NCBI GenBank assembly: GCA_009192285.1
Contig: CM018603.1
Span: forward strand, 3,278,588-3,342,587
DNA length: 64,000 nt
From: Morchella semilibera
Taxonomy: Eukaryota > Ascomycota > Pezizomycetes > Pezizales > Morchellaceae
Direction of reading: 5' to 3'
Below the pieces are notes generated by a model that worked only from the letters and a program-made list of their open reading frames with translations, was not told the origin of the DNA and did no database searches. Below, one piece after another: positions 9,868 through 22,618 of the stretch. A program made the position numbers and the translations under genes. How positions within the stretch are numbered: position 1 is the first letter of the stretch; each line of letters begins with the position of its first letter.

Positions 9868-11724
9868 TTAGGACCTCCCGTACTCGACCAAACCTCTATA
9901 TCTTCTGTACTGAGGTCTTGAAGGCCCCCGCCTAGTACTTGTGCTAGTATTCACTCTCAGATTTCGCATTTGTTCCTGCATCGACTCATCTGCACTCTCA
10001 TACTCATAATCATCGTCTTCTGCGCCTCCATACCGACTTCTTCTGCGACTGGCATTTCTCCTATTTCCCACGCCATGATACCCCACATATTTTGGCTCTG
10101 GTCTTCCCCTTTGGTGAGGCGTGGTCTCATACTGCATCTCAATCGCCGGTTTGGCATCCACATAATAGTCGCCTGCCATGCTTCTCCTGTTGCCGCTAGT
10201 GTTTTGATAGTAATCCTTCCCTCCATAGGTAGACACACTATTCCTTCTCTTCCCCATTGGTGGGGGGTTGAGCACATAATCACCAACCACGCTTCCACCG
10301 TCACCGCTCCCAACAGTCGATGTTCCTAGCCCGCTGCTACCACTGATACTAGACTCAACCCAACGGTCAGTGCGGTTCATCTTTTCCTCTGGGTAAACTT
10401 CTGGTAGATCAAGCGCTGTCGATCGACGATTTATGCTCTTCCGGTTTTCTGCAGGCGGCGATGTACGCTCCTGGTAATGCTCGGTTTGGCGGACTCTAGG
10501 TGCTGCCATGCTAGTACTTCTTCTAGGGCGCTCCTGTGGTGGAGACTGCTGCGTGCGTCGGCTTTGTCTAACTTCACCTTCACCGTGGCGTGGTGAGCGT
10601 TTCGATGCCTGTTCAGCCTGGAAGGGATGCTCAACTCTGGTGCTCTGTGCCCTGGTGATAGAAGGCATCGAAGACCTTGGCTCCGCACTGTGGGGCTGCT
10701 GATATCCAAAGCCCTGTGCCTCAATTCCCAATGGCGGCCCCGCTGTCGCCCTTGGGAACGCACCTGCTGCTTGGCTGAGTAACTGGGCATGCGTGAATGA
10801 GGACCTTCCGTCGACCTCCCGCAGCTGTGGGCCAGGAGTGGAAAATGTTGGGAACCCCTGGCGGACTGGGTTGACATCTTGTACTTGGGGAGGGCCGGTA
10901 GGGGACATAAAGTCGCCCCCATAATAACCCCCGGATGTTGCTGGTCGTCCGCCTGAAAAGCTTGTTGGGCGGCCTCCAACGAAGCTATTTGGGCGGGGAG
11001 GTGCAGGAATCTCGACGGATTGAACGACGATAGGGCCGTCGTAGTGCTGCTCTTCGCGGCGGATAGGTGCGGTGGAGTGATGTGTGTACGTCTGTGACCT
11101 GCCTGGCATTGGAGGTCTCCCGGACGTAGGAGCGGCAGCAGGACGGAATTTCGGCTGCCTGGAATAGATGGCCCAGAATGTCTGCGGCGATGCGCTGCCT
11201 TGTTTCTTCTCCTTCCCTACGGCGGAAACGACCCACTTGAAGTTCTTAGTATCCTTCTCACCCTTGTTCAGCTTATCCTCTTGCTTCCTCAGATGTCTGA
11301 GTTGGTATTTTCCAAGCTTAGATATACATGTACCAATGTCCCTTCCGGGTTCGTCGTGCTTCCTAATCTGTTTTTCTGTTTCCTCTGGAGAAATACTCAT
11401 TGTTATGTGGTCACAGGTCTCCCATTCATTCTTCCAGATACGACCAGTGGGCTTTTTCTGGAAGCATACATAACGAGTGATCGGTGGTGGACCACCTGGA
11501 ACAGCTACCGGGTGTCGTGGGAACTCTTGATGAACTTGGGGGTGATAGCTATGGGGACGATGCCCTGGACTGAAACTGGAGCGTCGGTACTCCATATCAG
11601 AATCATAAGGAGAGGTAGCTTGGAAGGAATGGCGCGGGTTTATATCTTCAAAAGCGGGCCTGATACTCGAGGTGGAGTATCGACCCAGTGGAGCTGTAGT
11701 TGTAGGGGGGCGAGGGATAGACAT
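9868..11724 (-). CDS. Large, mostly disordered fungal protein of unknown function
   Basis: A single exon of 618 codons with an ATG at 11724-11722. Residues about 82-192 look folded: ITRYVCFQKKPTGRIWKNEW, then a charged helical stretch (SPEETEKQIRKHDEPGRDIG, LRHLRKQEDKLNKGEK) ending FWAIYSRQPKF. The rest is low-complexity, rich in Pro, Ser, Arg, Gly and Tyr, with an Arg-rich C-terminal part (RRRSRYGG, RRYRGLVEYGRS). I recognise the style of an uncharacterised Pezizomycotina protein but no named domain, transmembrane segment or signal peptide. Base composition and codon use look like a real gene. No function can be assigned. Confidence 0.75.
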   Translation of the reverse strand: MSIPRPPTTTAPLGRYSTSSIRPAFEDINPRHSFQATSPYDSDMEYRRSSFSPGHRPHSYHPQVHQEFPRHPVAVPGGPPPITRYVCFQKKPTGRIWKNEWETCDHITMSISPEETEKQIRKHDEPGRDIGTCISKLGKYQLRHLRKQEDKLNKGEKDTKNFKWVVSAVGKEKKQGSASPQTFWAIYSRQPKFRPAAAPTSGRPPMPGRSQTYTHHSTAPIRREEQHYDGPIVVQSVEIPAPPRPNSFVGGRPTSFSGGRPATSGGYYGGDFMSPTGPPQVQDVNPVRQGFPTFSTPGPQLREVDGRSSFTHAQLLSQAAGAFPRATAGPPLGIEAQGFGYQQPHSAEPRSSMPSITRAQSTRVEHPFQAEQASKRSPRHGEGEVRQSRRTQQSPPQERPRRSTSMAAPRVRQTEHYQERTSPPAENRKSINRRSTALDLPEVYPEEKMNRTDRWVESSISGSSGLGTSTVGSGDGGSVVGDYVLNPPPMGKRRNSVSTYGGKDYYQNTSGNRRSMAGDYYVDAKPAIEMQYETTPHQRGRPEPKYVGYHGVGNRRNASRRRSRYGGAEDDDYEYESADESMQEQMRNLRVNTSTSTRRGPSRPQYRRYRGLVEYGRS

Positions 11725-14700
11725 TTCTCAGTGATAGTAGCTTTACAAAGCTTATAGAAGGGTTTGTATGATGTAGTGGAAGATTTTGGGGTCAAAAATT
11801 GATCGTCAGATCACCAAAAAGTCCCGAAATCTAGAGAAAAGCAAGACAGGACCGATGGAAGCAAGTCTGATTGATTGACTCCAGGCTAGATGACGATGAG
11901 GTATGTATGTAGGTGGGGTATCGCAGATAAAAGTCCGGAGATATTAAAATGAAGTCAGCTAGGGACCTCTGTCAAACTCTCTCGTGCACCGGCCCCGAAA
12001 AAAAGCGAGGCTGTAGGAATTCAACGAAAGGCGAACTGCAATGGGGCGGACAGAGGCCAGCGCAATCTTTATAAGTACAATCCTGTCGTCTTGCATCACA
12101 CCCACCCAGCTGCAGAACTAAATCGCTGGTACCTATCATAGGGTCCTGCATGCTGGGCACTAAAACCGATAGGATCAGACAACCAAAACCGTTTCACAAA
12201 ACCTGATAAGTGCAACTCACTGAACAAATTTTTTTTCAGCCTCGTCACTTTTGGGGTCGCTTTGAGTGATAGGCAGATGGTCTGGAGGAGCATATCAAGG
12301 TTATGGCATGAGGCGGGCGAAGCACTTCTCCACAGGATAGGCATAGTTCCTACCTCAATTCAGATCCTAGACACTACCAAAGAGTTAATAAGTAACAATT
12401 CACTGAATTGTGATTTTAAATGCTACATAGGAACTCCTGCCAGAAATCCAGTTAGTTGGCTGCATATGCCTCTACACGCATCCCAGCTAATGGCCATGCA
12501 AGCCCCAACTGCAACCAGCTATGCCGCTATCCCCAGATTTTTGGCGGAAATCCTCCTTATATAGGGTAATCATAGTCTAGGGTGTTCGTCTCGTCTAATT
12601 CCCCATTGTAGGAACCGTCCCCACACCTTATCGAAAAAAGTAAAGGGATTGCAGCTGTAAACCCCCCCAAGTAGAGCTATAGAGTTGCGGACAAGCAAGA
12701 CAACGACGACAACGGCAGCAATAACGTCGCCCCGAGCTCACTGCAAGTTGAAAGATAACGTTAAGTTGCGCTTGAAGAGCTCTAGCCTGCCCTCACTTTT
12801 GGAACTCGGAATACCCTTGAGGAAAAGCTCAATAATACCGAAGCTCAATCGAAAGCTCGGATCGGATCGGTCAACCATACAGAGTCGAGTTGAAGCGCCA
12901 GTCGTTGCAAATAGAAAGGCTTCTTCAGGATACATCCAATGATCCACGGCCATGTTTTCGTCAACGAGCCGTAGATCGCAAAACGGGTTACCGTCTGCCT
13001 AATTAATCAATATTCAATTTTCTGATTTGTCCACTGTCCTGACCACGCGCTCCGTCGCTAAGGGTAAACTGGAGAACGACACCACACACACCCACACAAT
13101 ACGTACGAGCTGATGCAGGATGCTGAGTCGACTCTGCTCGCTCATCTCTATACAAAGACTACATCTCTAAGAATTAATCATTTTTCTCTTCCTACGCCGG
13201 CGTCCCTCATCGATCGATTCTCGTGCACAGTGTTCCCGAGAAAACTAACGTCTTTTTTTTTTCCCTCTTATCCACCTTTCAGATCCTATAGTCCGTGGAG
13301 TCACCGAACTGACATGACATGTCTCCTCCCGTGAATCCCTCCACCCACTTCCAGGTCAGGGAGGCCATTTGTTAACCAGCCAGGATATCACGGCAGAGGA
13401 TGAAAAAAAGAAAGCTGCTCAAAAGACATGGAATTATATGGAGAGATAAAGGCAAGAAAACATGGCGAATCTTTCCATATCCGTGTTCTTCCTCTACCCT
13501 CCACTCCGAGAACTATTTTCTAGTGGACAGTACCTTCTTCTACCTGCAGTGCATGTTCGTTCGATGAAATTAAAATAGAAAGAGCGGTGAAGAGGTTTAT
13601 GGCAGGCTACATTGTTTGGATAGAGACTCCCAAGCCTGTCAAATGATAATAAAACGTCGCTGTTACCGTCGTTGTCAACGTTGGTTGGGCGGGAGCACAG
13701 GATGTGTGGGACTAGACCAGGGATGGGATCAGCGTGAATGTCGTGCAGCAGAACTCCACACCACCACAATAAGCACAGGCAGTACTCTAGGTACTCCTCC
13801 ACCACGCCCCTCCCCGAACAACTTCTGGAAGAGAGACACAGATGTACTTACACGTATGGTGCATGCCAGCAAATTCAAGACCCGAAAACCAAATGCCCAT
13901 GTACTCTAAAGTAGCGTACCTGCCTAGAGTAAGGGGAGGAAGTAGGGGGTAAATGTCTGAGCCAGATAACTACATGTACCTATATGTAGGTAGATACTGA
14001 TTGTTCCCAATTACCAATTAGTAGGCTCCAGTAATTATAGGAGTAAGCATTCCCCCAGCTGCTCTTCGACAGCGCTGCGGAGTGACGAAGTGGCTTTAAA
14101 GACCATAGCTGCACGCACCGCCAACACAACGCAACAAGCCCCAGCCCTCCACTGGGAGAAGGTTCAACTTATTAGGGTGGTGTTTTAATTTATTTTGCCC
14201 TTAGTATGGAACGAATGAATTTACTCATCCTCATACCTACAGTGGTGTGCATTTATAGATCGATTTGCAATCGATCGTCACAACTATTGGTAAACATTTC
14301 ATCCACAAAAACAACTCTTTCTACCGAACATTTTCCCATTTCTATAGGCCTATGACCTCGAACATTTAAATGCTCCAACTCCGAGTGGCCCAACATTCCT
14401 GGTCTAGGGATGAGACTTTCCCCAACCAGCTTCGAATTATATTTCTTCCCGGCCCTCCGAGAATATCAATTTCATATACGGCTTCTGTCTGCACAAACTC
14501 CGGTACGAAATCATTCCTCCCGACAACATTGGAACGGATAAAACCAGAAAATTTACCAGATGCCCTTCCCTTTCGCGCCCCGGCCAGCTAGATGAACCCA
14601 AGAAAAATGACTACATATCTCTCTAAACTAGCTCGTGACCATAGCGCGGGGGACATCGGAATAGCAATGCAGCCAGGAATGCAAGGAAACTCAAACTATT

Positions 14701-17382
14701 CTACCAGCGCGATAAAACTCACTGGAATAAGTTGCCATATCAGACATCCCGTCAAAAGCAAACCTAATCCCGGTATCTAATCTGGGGTATTTCTATAGTC
14801 TAGATCTACTTGACTTCCGTAAAGCCAGTCGTTCAGCCCTACATATGCGGTACCAGGTAAGAAGCAACCATAAACTGCCCGGTTGCCGCTGTATTATTCA
14901 CATGGCGCGATGTATGAGATGCGAAGTAATGTATTCCCAAAATTGGATTGGATCACGGTTCATCACTCGTATTGTTCCACACGGATCCACAAATCGCTTC
15001 ACCTTACCCTTCAGCTCTACCACTCTTGAATGTTTGGGAAGATGAACCAGTTTACCCGCCGATGCCTCATCATAAAGGCTCGAGGTTTCCACACGCATGC
15101 CTATCCTCACGGAATACCATTAGTGCACCGCAGAACGGTAGCTACCCCAGTTTCAGCAACACCTAGTATATTTCAGGCACCCAACGCCAAGAGCAAAGTG
15201 TCCTCCAAATACCACAAAATATTTGGTGCAAATGCCTAAGGATACGATACGCACGGTCTGTGCTTCACATCGACATTCATCATAGTGAAGGTATGCCAAT
15301 CTGGTCGGAGAAAAGTACCTACATTATGCAACTACCTACCCCTAAAGTTTAAGACATACCTTAATGTTTGGCGTCTAAAAGTTCAATAGATACCTTCTTA
15401 TCTTCATTGGAAGCATAGCGGCACATGCATACATGTAGTCCTTGCTGTTTCGGCTGCTGAGATGACTCGGTCCATAAGTTCGGCCTTGTGCGTGTTGAAT
15501 TCCACCAGCAGCAAAATCAAAAAAAAAAAAACAATTGGATTGTGCTTCCAAGCAGCCACCAACAATACCCGTGATACAAAAGTGCACCTGCACTTTGATG
15601 TACCTACATGTGTAATCTTTGTACCAGACTGTCAAGTGCATTTGGCCAACTATCCTCATGCGGGAGAGGAAATACGCGCACATATGCGCACAAATATGAA
15701 ACATCAACCCTTATCCATAACAGGGATAACTATTTGATATCTACTAAATTCACAACTTTGCACTGCGTGGGTACCGGATCCTCCAAGGTACCCTTCCCGC
15801 CCCCACTCATTCCTCTACTGGTGGTGTTATTTGAGATATGCATTCGATTGATACCGGTCATATATAAAGCATTATTCCTCGAATTTTCGGGGCTTCTTAT
15901 TCCAGAAAGTCTCCAGGCCGCCTATGATACTGAGGGTCACAAGGTGTATTGTATTGCCCCAAAGTACAATAATTCATCTATGGTTTTTTCGAAGGACAAG
16001 AACCCCACCATGTACCACGTAGTACGAAATGTAACCTACCTGGCCCTAAATGTAGGCTTCGACTAGGAATCGAAATATCCCCGTTTCCACGGCGCTGCAC
16101 TGCTCAGCTGGCCTCGATCGCCTTAGTACAGATCTTGTTTTCGTTTATTTTATCTGATAATAGCGAATACCCAAGCTATATTTATAGTATTATGCTGTAT
16201 AACCAAATACAAATCTAGATGCCATGCCATGCCAGCACAACCAGCAGCGGACAAAATACATGTGGAAGTAATCATTACCACCAGCACCCAAGGCTCACAG
16301 GGCCACAAGGCTGGCCGACAAGGCCAACAACCTAGGGATAAAACATAGCCTTGCCAAAACACAATCAGCCTTGCACTGGCACTATGACTACAATGTTTAT
16401 GGCTGCTTGACCAAAGTCAAACTCTTTATAAACCGCACGCGCATCCACAAAGACATGATTCTACATCATCGTGTCAGTGCCTTGATCTTCCTCTCTGTCG
16501 AAGATTCAACGTCCGATATAACGTCTACCCTAGATCGACAGAAACAAACAGCTTACCTGTCAGCCATATCATTAATATACAATTGGGCTATATGTACATA
16601 TACAACGTCCACCATCTCAGATCACATGAACCTAAAGTAAGCCCTTTAAACCGCCTTTCCTTCATCTTGGCCGGGTGATTCTATCCAGTATGCACTACTT
16701 ATACAAGTTCTCATCAATTACTTATTTAACTAGACTCCATCCTCCATAAAATGAAACACCATAATGAAAGCAAAAATGAGGGATCGAAGACCACCGAAAT
16801 ACTAAAAATGAGTGCAGAAATAGCAGCACCTGTAAAATGCAGTACAATGCAGAGCTAATACAGAGAATGCAAGTGAGAAACGGGAGAAAGAAGAATAAGA
16901 GAGAATGTATGATAATAAAACCAGGAGGAGGAGGAGGAGGAAAAGGAGGAAAAGGCAATGATGAAAACTGTAGGAGTACACATAAGGACTAATAACTCCC
17001 ATCATAATCCGTGTATATCATTAGTTCATCCCAAATCTGACCCTGCACGACTGATACCCTCCCCGCGCCATGCTACAGACCGACAAGATGCCAACATTTT
17101 AGAGGAAAAGACAAAAGAGGAAGAAGCAAAGTATAAAAATGGAGAAGGGATATATTGGCCCCCGCAGAAATAAAGAGATAATTTTTATTGGGATATTTGG
17201 GGAACTACGAGTGCGAGGGGATGATGAGAGGGGATAAAAGACTTGAGGTAGAAAATTTGTCTAGAACTTGGCTAGAAATTAGTTACCAAGTAGTTATAGC
17301 TTATTATCCCCTCGTGCTCGTCACCCCCCGTACTCGTCGTCCTCGGCTTATTGGGCCCAGTGATCCCCGCACAACGATACCA
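11725..17382. other. Long gene-poor region (5.7 kb)
   Basis: I see no supportable gene. The left end should contain the promoter and 5' leader of the disordered-protein gene, and the right end (about 16900-17300, with GGA repeats) the 3' flank of dma1. Short open frames here show no motifs or splice continuity. One 17-bp dispersed element (14953-14969) and scattered TACATGTA palindromes (near 13970 and 15430) are present. Confidence 0.55.
14953..14969 (-). repeat. 17-bp dispersed element, copy 4
   Basis: Minus strand reads CGAGTGATGAACCGTGA, inside the 5.7 kb gene-poor stretch. Confidence 0.7.
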
Positions 17383-19347
17383 TCAGCTCTCTGCCCCCTC
17401 ATTAACTCTCGGCTGTTGTTCAGTAACAAATGTCACCGCTGGTGCTAAGGGCTCCAGAGTTGGGCTCTCAGCAAGGTTTGCGAATGCCCCCCCGTCAAAC
17501 ACAAATGGGCCCGCGTCATTCATCGGTGTCATGGGTCCCTCGTGCCCACCTTCTACACTACTAGAGCTTCCACTCCTGCTTGCGCCATCCCCCACCGCGC
17601 CGTTTTCCTGTTGAAGGTCTAGGTCATGGACACCATCTTTACGCCGCCTCCACGGTCCTGGCGCTTGAGATGAGGGCGTTTGCCTGATATCTACTGGCGA
17701 TGTTATGGGTTGCAACGGATCTGGGGAAACGATAGCCTCTGGAGGCGCCTGTTCAACGACTGGGTCTGTAGGGGCGAGGGCGGGTGCCGGTTCCGGGGCT
17801 TGTCTAATCTCCGATACCTGTAGAACTTCTTTTTCTACAGCTGCAGGAATGGCGTTTTCCTCTGTCACGTTTACGTCTATGTCTTCGAAATTTTCCCACC
17901 CTTCACCTAATTCGTCTTCCTCGATATCACGATCCAAATCTGCGATCGCCCGACAGTTGGGGCATAAGAATGAAGGATACTCTTTCTCAACTAGAGGTCG
18001 AATGCATTTGTAGTGCCAGACATGGGAGCAAGGCGCTACAAAAAGTGATTGACATGGCTATAGAAAATTTTATTAGCAAAAATCACTTCCGCCCGGAACC
18101 TGGGTTAGGTATTGCCGAGAGAAAAAAAAAAGCGAAAGAGATAACTTACAGCCACTGGCATGAGACATATAGAGCATTCCGAGGTGTGCGTTGACATTGC
18201 ATCTACATCTTTTCCTTTAGCTGCCCCGCCGGAGGTGCCTTTTGCAAGATTCCTTATTCGTCGATGTGCGGACATACTATCATGTCTCGGGTAAGCTAAA
18301 ATGCCCCTCTCGACTTCCTTCAATAGAGATCTCATACTTGAAATTGTTCAATGACTTTTGCCAAGCCCTGTTCAGTTCTACCCTAATTTTCACGCATCTG
18401 AATATTTGTTCCTCTCCGCCCTTGAAGTCGATCCCAAGCTGCAGGATATCCCCATCGTATAGTGGATAGGCCTTACTTTCATTTCCCGGCGCAGAAAGCC
18501 TGATATGATTCAAGAAGGTCCCACTAGAACTCTTAACGTCCCTAACATACCATTGGCCCGCATCACACCAAAACTCGCAATGTCGTCGAGAAACGACCTT
18601 TGACTTAAACCCCACCGGTGCAGATGGATTTGAGGAGTCCCTATCGCTGTAGCGACCCACCCTAATCCGTTCATCTTTAAATCTCAGTGTACGTTCGACA
18701 GGAGGAAAGATTAGAGATTCACGAGATGCCCGATTGTCAATGTGAGGAATAAAACGGATCGATGCTGCAGGCTCATTTGCCTGAGTAGCTCTAGCAGCAT
18801 TACTAGGACTACGGACAAGTGGGGCGTTCGAATGTCCTTGAGTAGTCGGTAGTGCGGGATCAAGGGGATTGGAGATCGTCTCGTCGATAGATCCCACTGC
18901 CCCGGGACCGGCAGAGGCGCGAACACCAGACGAGCCGTTTGAAACCACGCCTGGTGTGTTTGAGAGCTCTGCTGAGGGCTGTGAAGCTACACGAGAAAGC
19001 CCACTGATACCGCTCACGGTTGGTAACCACGCGTTTGAAGCTGTGTTGTTGAGCGGCGAGGTTGACCGCTGTCGTGGAACCGTTGCTGTCGGCTGGGATG
19101 GCGGAAATGAGGGGGAAGTGGGAGTATGATTGTTCATTATACTGTTATTGTGGTTGTTACTTGAATTTGAGCTAGCATTAGCGGGGGTTACAGTGGGAGC
19201 CGCGGGCGACGTCGAGTGATTATGGCCATGGGCGTAGTGGCGGAGGTAAGAGAGACCACGAAGGCGACCCGTTCTTGGGGACTGGGGAGTGCCAGATGGA
19301 GGCACAACGGTTGATGATGCTGTTGTAGACATGTTTGCTGGTAGCAT
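17383..19347 (-). CDS. dma1: Dma1-type FHA-RING E3 ubiquitin ligase
   Basis: Dma1/Dma2 proteins (CHFR/RNF8 relatives) bind phosphothreonine through an FHA domain and ubiquitylate mitotic and septation regulators. Exon 1 (19347-18338) encodes a Ser/Thr/Asn-rich N-terminus and the FHA domain at about residues 210-325, with VGRYSDR, SRRHCEFW and SSGTFLNHIRLS. A 61-bp intron (18337-18277) joins in phase 2 to exon 2 (18276-18150), giving SLNNFNMSAHRRIRNLAKG. A 92-bp intron (18149-18058, GTAAGT donor) then joins to exon 3 (18057-17383) in the middle of the RING: C371-x2-C374, C389-S-H391-xx-H394-xx-C397, C411-PN-C414. The total is 603 residues from the first ATG; a second ATG five codons later is equally possible. 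The acidic C-terminal tail is disordered. The domain order matches Dma1 exactly. Confidence 0.9.
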
Positions 19348-22300
19348 CTACAACGGGTAAACCTTATCGACCGCCGTGAATAATGATGGAGCTGCGGAAG
19401 GGGTATGCTGAGTTATTGTAGTGGGGGGGAGGGGGGGTCGATGTTGAGTTGTTGCTTGTTGCTACTGCTGTTCAACTTGCAGGGAAACGTCAGTTTTGTT
19501 GTTGTTGCTGATACTAAATGCAGGAGACGAGACCAGAGGATCGAAAGATAAAAGACCGGCTAGATTTGTGTACTTTCGTCCTCTGTCTCTGTTGGATACA
19601 CCGAAATAAAATCAGACGAACATACAAGAACTTCACCAATACTATGCACTTATGCTGTATTGTACAGTAAAGAGAGTGCAGTGTTCTGTTCAATGTGCAA
19701 CACCTATTCTGATAGATCCGGCGATTAAGGCGACAAGAGAGGACAAAGGATTTTGGTTTCGATGTTTTTCGTGATGATGCAGAGAAAAGATTTTTGTTTG
19801 AGTTTCCACACAGCAGATCTGTGCACTCTAGGGATTATGTATGTACGCTAGGTATATACTTGGGGCCAAGAATCGTCCAATCAAGATCACTGCCGTGACC
19901 AGACAGTGGCAGGCACTATCCAACAGACCTTGTCTTGGAGGCGTAAAGAACGCAAGGCTGGAAAGGGGCTGGAGTCTGGGGAGTGAAATCTAGATACCCT
20001 CATGTAGTTCAGTTGGGTCGCCGATTGTGTTTTGCCCCTTCTCCTCTTGAAGTGAGCCTCCATATTTACCAGCCAGTTTGTTAGGCTTGTTAACAATGTC
20101 AAAGGCATGTACCGCTGCCACGTACCAAGCTGGTTAAGATTGGCGTTTTCTCTCTCTTGAGATTTCTATCCACCTTCCCGCCCACTCTTTTTCTTCTCCT
20201 CTCTCATTTCCAGGTGACCCTATATAGAAAGATCGTGTGATCTCTACTCTTATCGACCCATCCCACATCTAGACTTAGGGTTACATACAGTTGTCAGAAA
20301 TGCCATTATTTAGCTTCCCTGCTCCCCCTTCTCACCGCTTTTCCCATCCTCCTCCTCCCCCCCCCCCCCTCTTTCTTCCTCAAAACAAATGCGTTCCATA
20401 TAGTTTACGTGAGATGTGCACCACAGTACCAAGACATTTAGCCACGAAAAGTTTGTGCTCCGGGAGTTTGGCGTTTGAGTCAACATTTTTAATCTTGCCA
20501 CAGATTCGCAGCTTTACAATAATTAGTAAGCTATAAGTCACTCAGCTGCCCTCTATCTTTTCAGCTACACAATACCTGTCGGGGCGTGGTTAAAAGAGGT
20601 TCGGTTCAAACGCTGTCTCGTGTGTTTACATGTAGGTATCAGGTTGTCTTCTTTGTAGAACATTCTTCTAGATTTTCGGAGGATGCATTCTTTTTCACAA
20701 GAGCTAAACAACCACGCGAGAACCCGTGGTATCCATCATCCATGCATGCAGCCCGAGAGACCCGATCGTTGCACGCAAGGATTAGCATTGACTGGCGCCA
20801 CCGCCCTACCATCTTTTTACTCTGGTGTTGTCAGTATCACAGGGAATCACTCGCTTGAAAAAATCCAAGGTTTCCCCCCTTCCTCCGGCCCCGAACCGAG
20901 ACAAGTTCAGGGCAAGTTCTATTGAATAACGCATGATATCATGATGTCATCTACTGACAGATCTTATGATTTCAACGTCTCCTCTTATCGTTGCCGGTCC
21001 CGCGTTTCTGATCGATAAGATAAAAAGGAAATATCGATACTTATCTACCCCTCATTTCTTTCATGCACATATGCAGATGGCTTCTGGTGGTGAAATGAGT
21101 CTTTCTGATCTGCTACGCATCCCCGGTTACGCCATGATGGCGGACATCCGCCCCTCGGAACCGATTTTGGTGGAAACATATTTTTGGAAAGAAGCATCCC
21201 AAAATCCTAGAAGGTTTAAAGGTCCTTGGGTCCTGCACTAGTAATCGAGGGACGAGCTTCTTCTCCTCAGACCCTTCCCAAGCATACCAACAACAACTCA
21301 TAGACGCCTACATACATACTTTTGTTGCAAGTGGTACTTCAGAGAATAACGAACGGGTTAGTGATTTGTATTAACCGCTCTTGGGTTGTGCCCGTCCGTG
21401 CTCTCCGTTGTGGGGTCATACTCCATATTCGGCGTCAAAAACCGATGAAGTTCCATAAGCGAACTTGATATTTCTTGAATCTTTAATAAAGTGCAGATCT
21501 TACCACGCGACTTGAGTCCGTCTCGCTTCGGTGATAGGTGGTGTAGTATCGTGTATGTAATGGTTAGCAAGTAAATAATAGAGCGATTTCAATCAGTAAC
21601 TTTGTGGAAAGCAATATGGCAGTATGATGTGATCACAAGTGGGAAAGTCACTATTAACTGCATATTAGCTACATGTATGTATCCGGGGGGTGAGTGGTTT
21701 TATCCTCATTTTGGGGGCTGTTTACTACTCAGAACATCCCCCGTAAAATTCTCAAGAGGACGGGGTCAGCACGTTCGGAAATTACATGATATGCCGGGAC
21801 CGAGACCGGGCCGGATAGGTTAGCCCCATTCATTCGTTCATATCACCGTTCGGGAATAGCAAGGGGATAATGGTTGAGCTGTCCCACCAGGTCCACCAGG
21901 TCCACCCTTTAATTTTGTGCTTAATATTTTTCCTTTACTCTTTTTGGGTATCTTCCCTACACACTGATTTCCAGACAGGGCCAATTGGAAAGCTGTTTAA
22001 GAAATTGTTTGTAGGTTACAGTTACTCGGAAGCCATAGAAGCCGTTGTCGTTGATTGTTAGGTACATGTAGTTAACTGACGCATGCAGGCAAAGGATGTC
22101 TGGCTGTTTCTGTTCCGAGGCTTTTTTTTTTCATGTCTCCCTTTTTCTGGTGGAGACTCGTTCTTTAACTAAATAAACTCCTGTCTCCTGTTCCAGGCTT
22201 ATTTCGCTTACTTTCTTTTCCTCTTCCTCTTTCTCCCCCCAACCCAACCTCCTTCCACTCTTTCCCACCCCCCCTCGTTCCTGACCTTGGATCCCACTGT

Positions 22301-22618
22301 TGCTCTCCCGTCAACACGTTCCACCTGCTATTGCCCCTCCTTCAAACCCTTTCACTACCGCTGGTTACGCTTAAGCTTCCTTGTGTTTCCACTACACGTT
22401 GATTGGCACTTGTGTTGTTGTTGGGAGAGATCTTCAGGAACAGGCCCCCCGAGTGATAGGAAAGAGAGTTGTGTCAACGCAAAACCACCCCTTTTAATCA
22501 TTCAACCACACTAATGTGTTGGCTGAAATAAAAAATCGACCTCATCGACGCTAGTACTACAAGATAACATCTATCTGCAGCCTCAATTTCTTAAGACAGT
22601 TACCCAATTCGACACGGG
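19348..22618. promoter_or_regulatory. Divergent 3.3 kb region between dma1 and lcb2
   Basis: The two flanking genes are transcribed away from each other, so both promoters and 5' leaders lie here. Pyrimidine-rich tracts sit before each start (20150-20390 and 22190-22300). One 17-bp dispersed element (20837-20853) and a doubled CACCAGGTC (about 21888-21905) are present. No internal gene is supported. Confidence 0.5.
20837..20853 (-). repeat. 17-bp dispersed element, copy 5
   Basis: Minus strand reads CGAGTGATTCCCTGTGA. It lies in the dma1-lcb2 divergent gap. Confidence 0.7.

Noticed and set aside
12685-12942. Plus-strand 85-codon Lys/Ser-rich frame
   Set aside because: The minus strand is equally open over the same DNA, and neither frame shows motifs or exon continuity.
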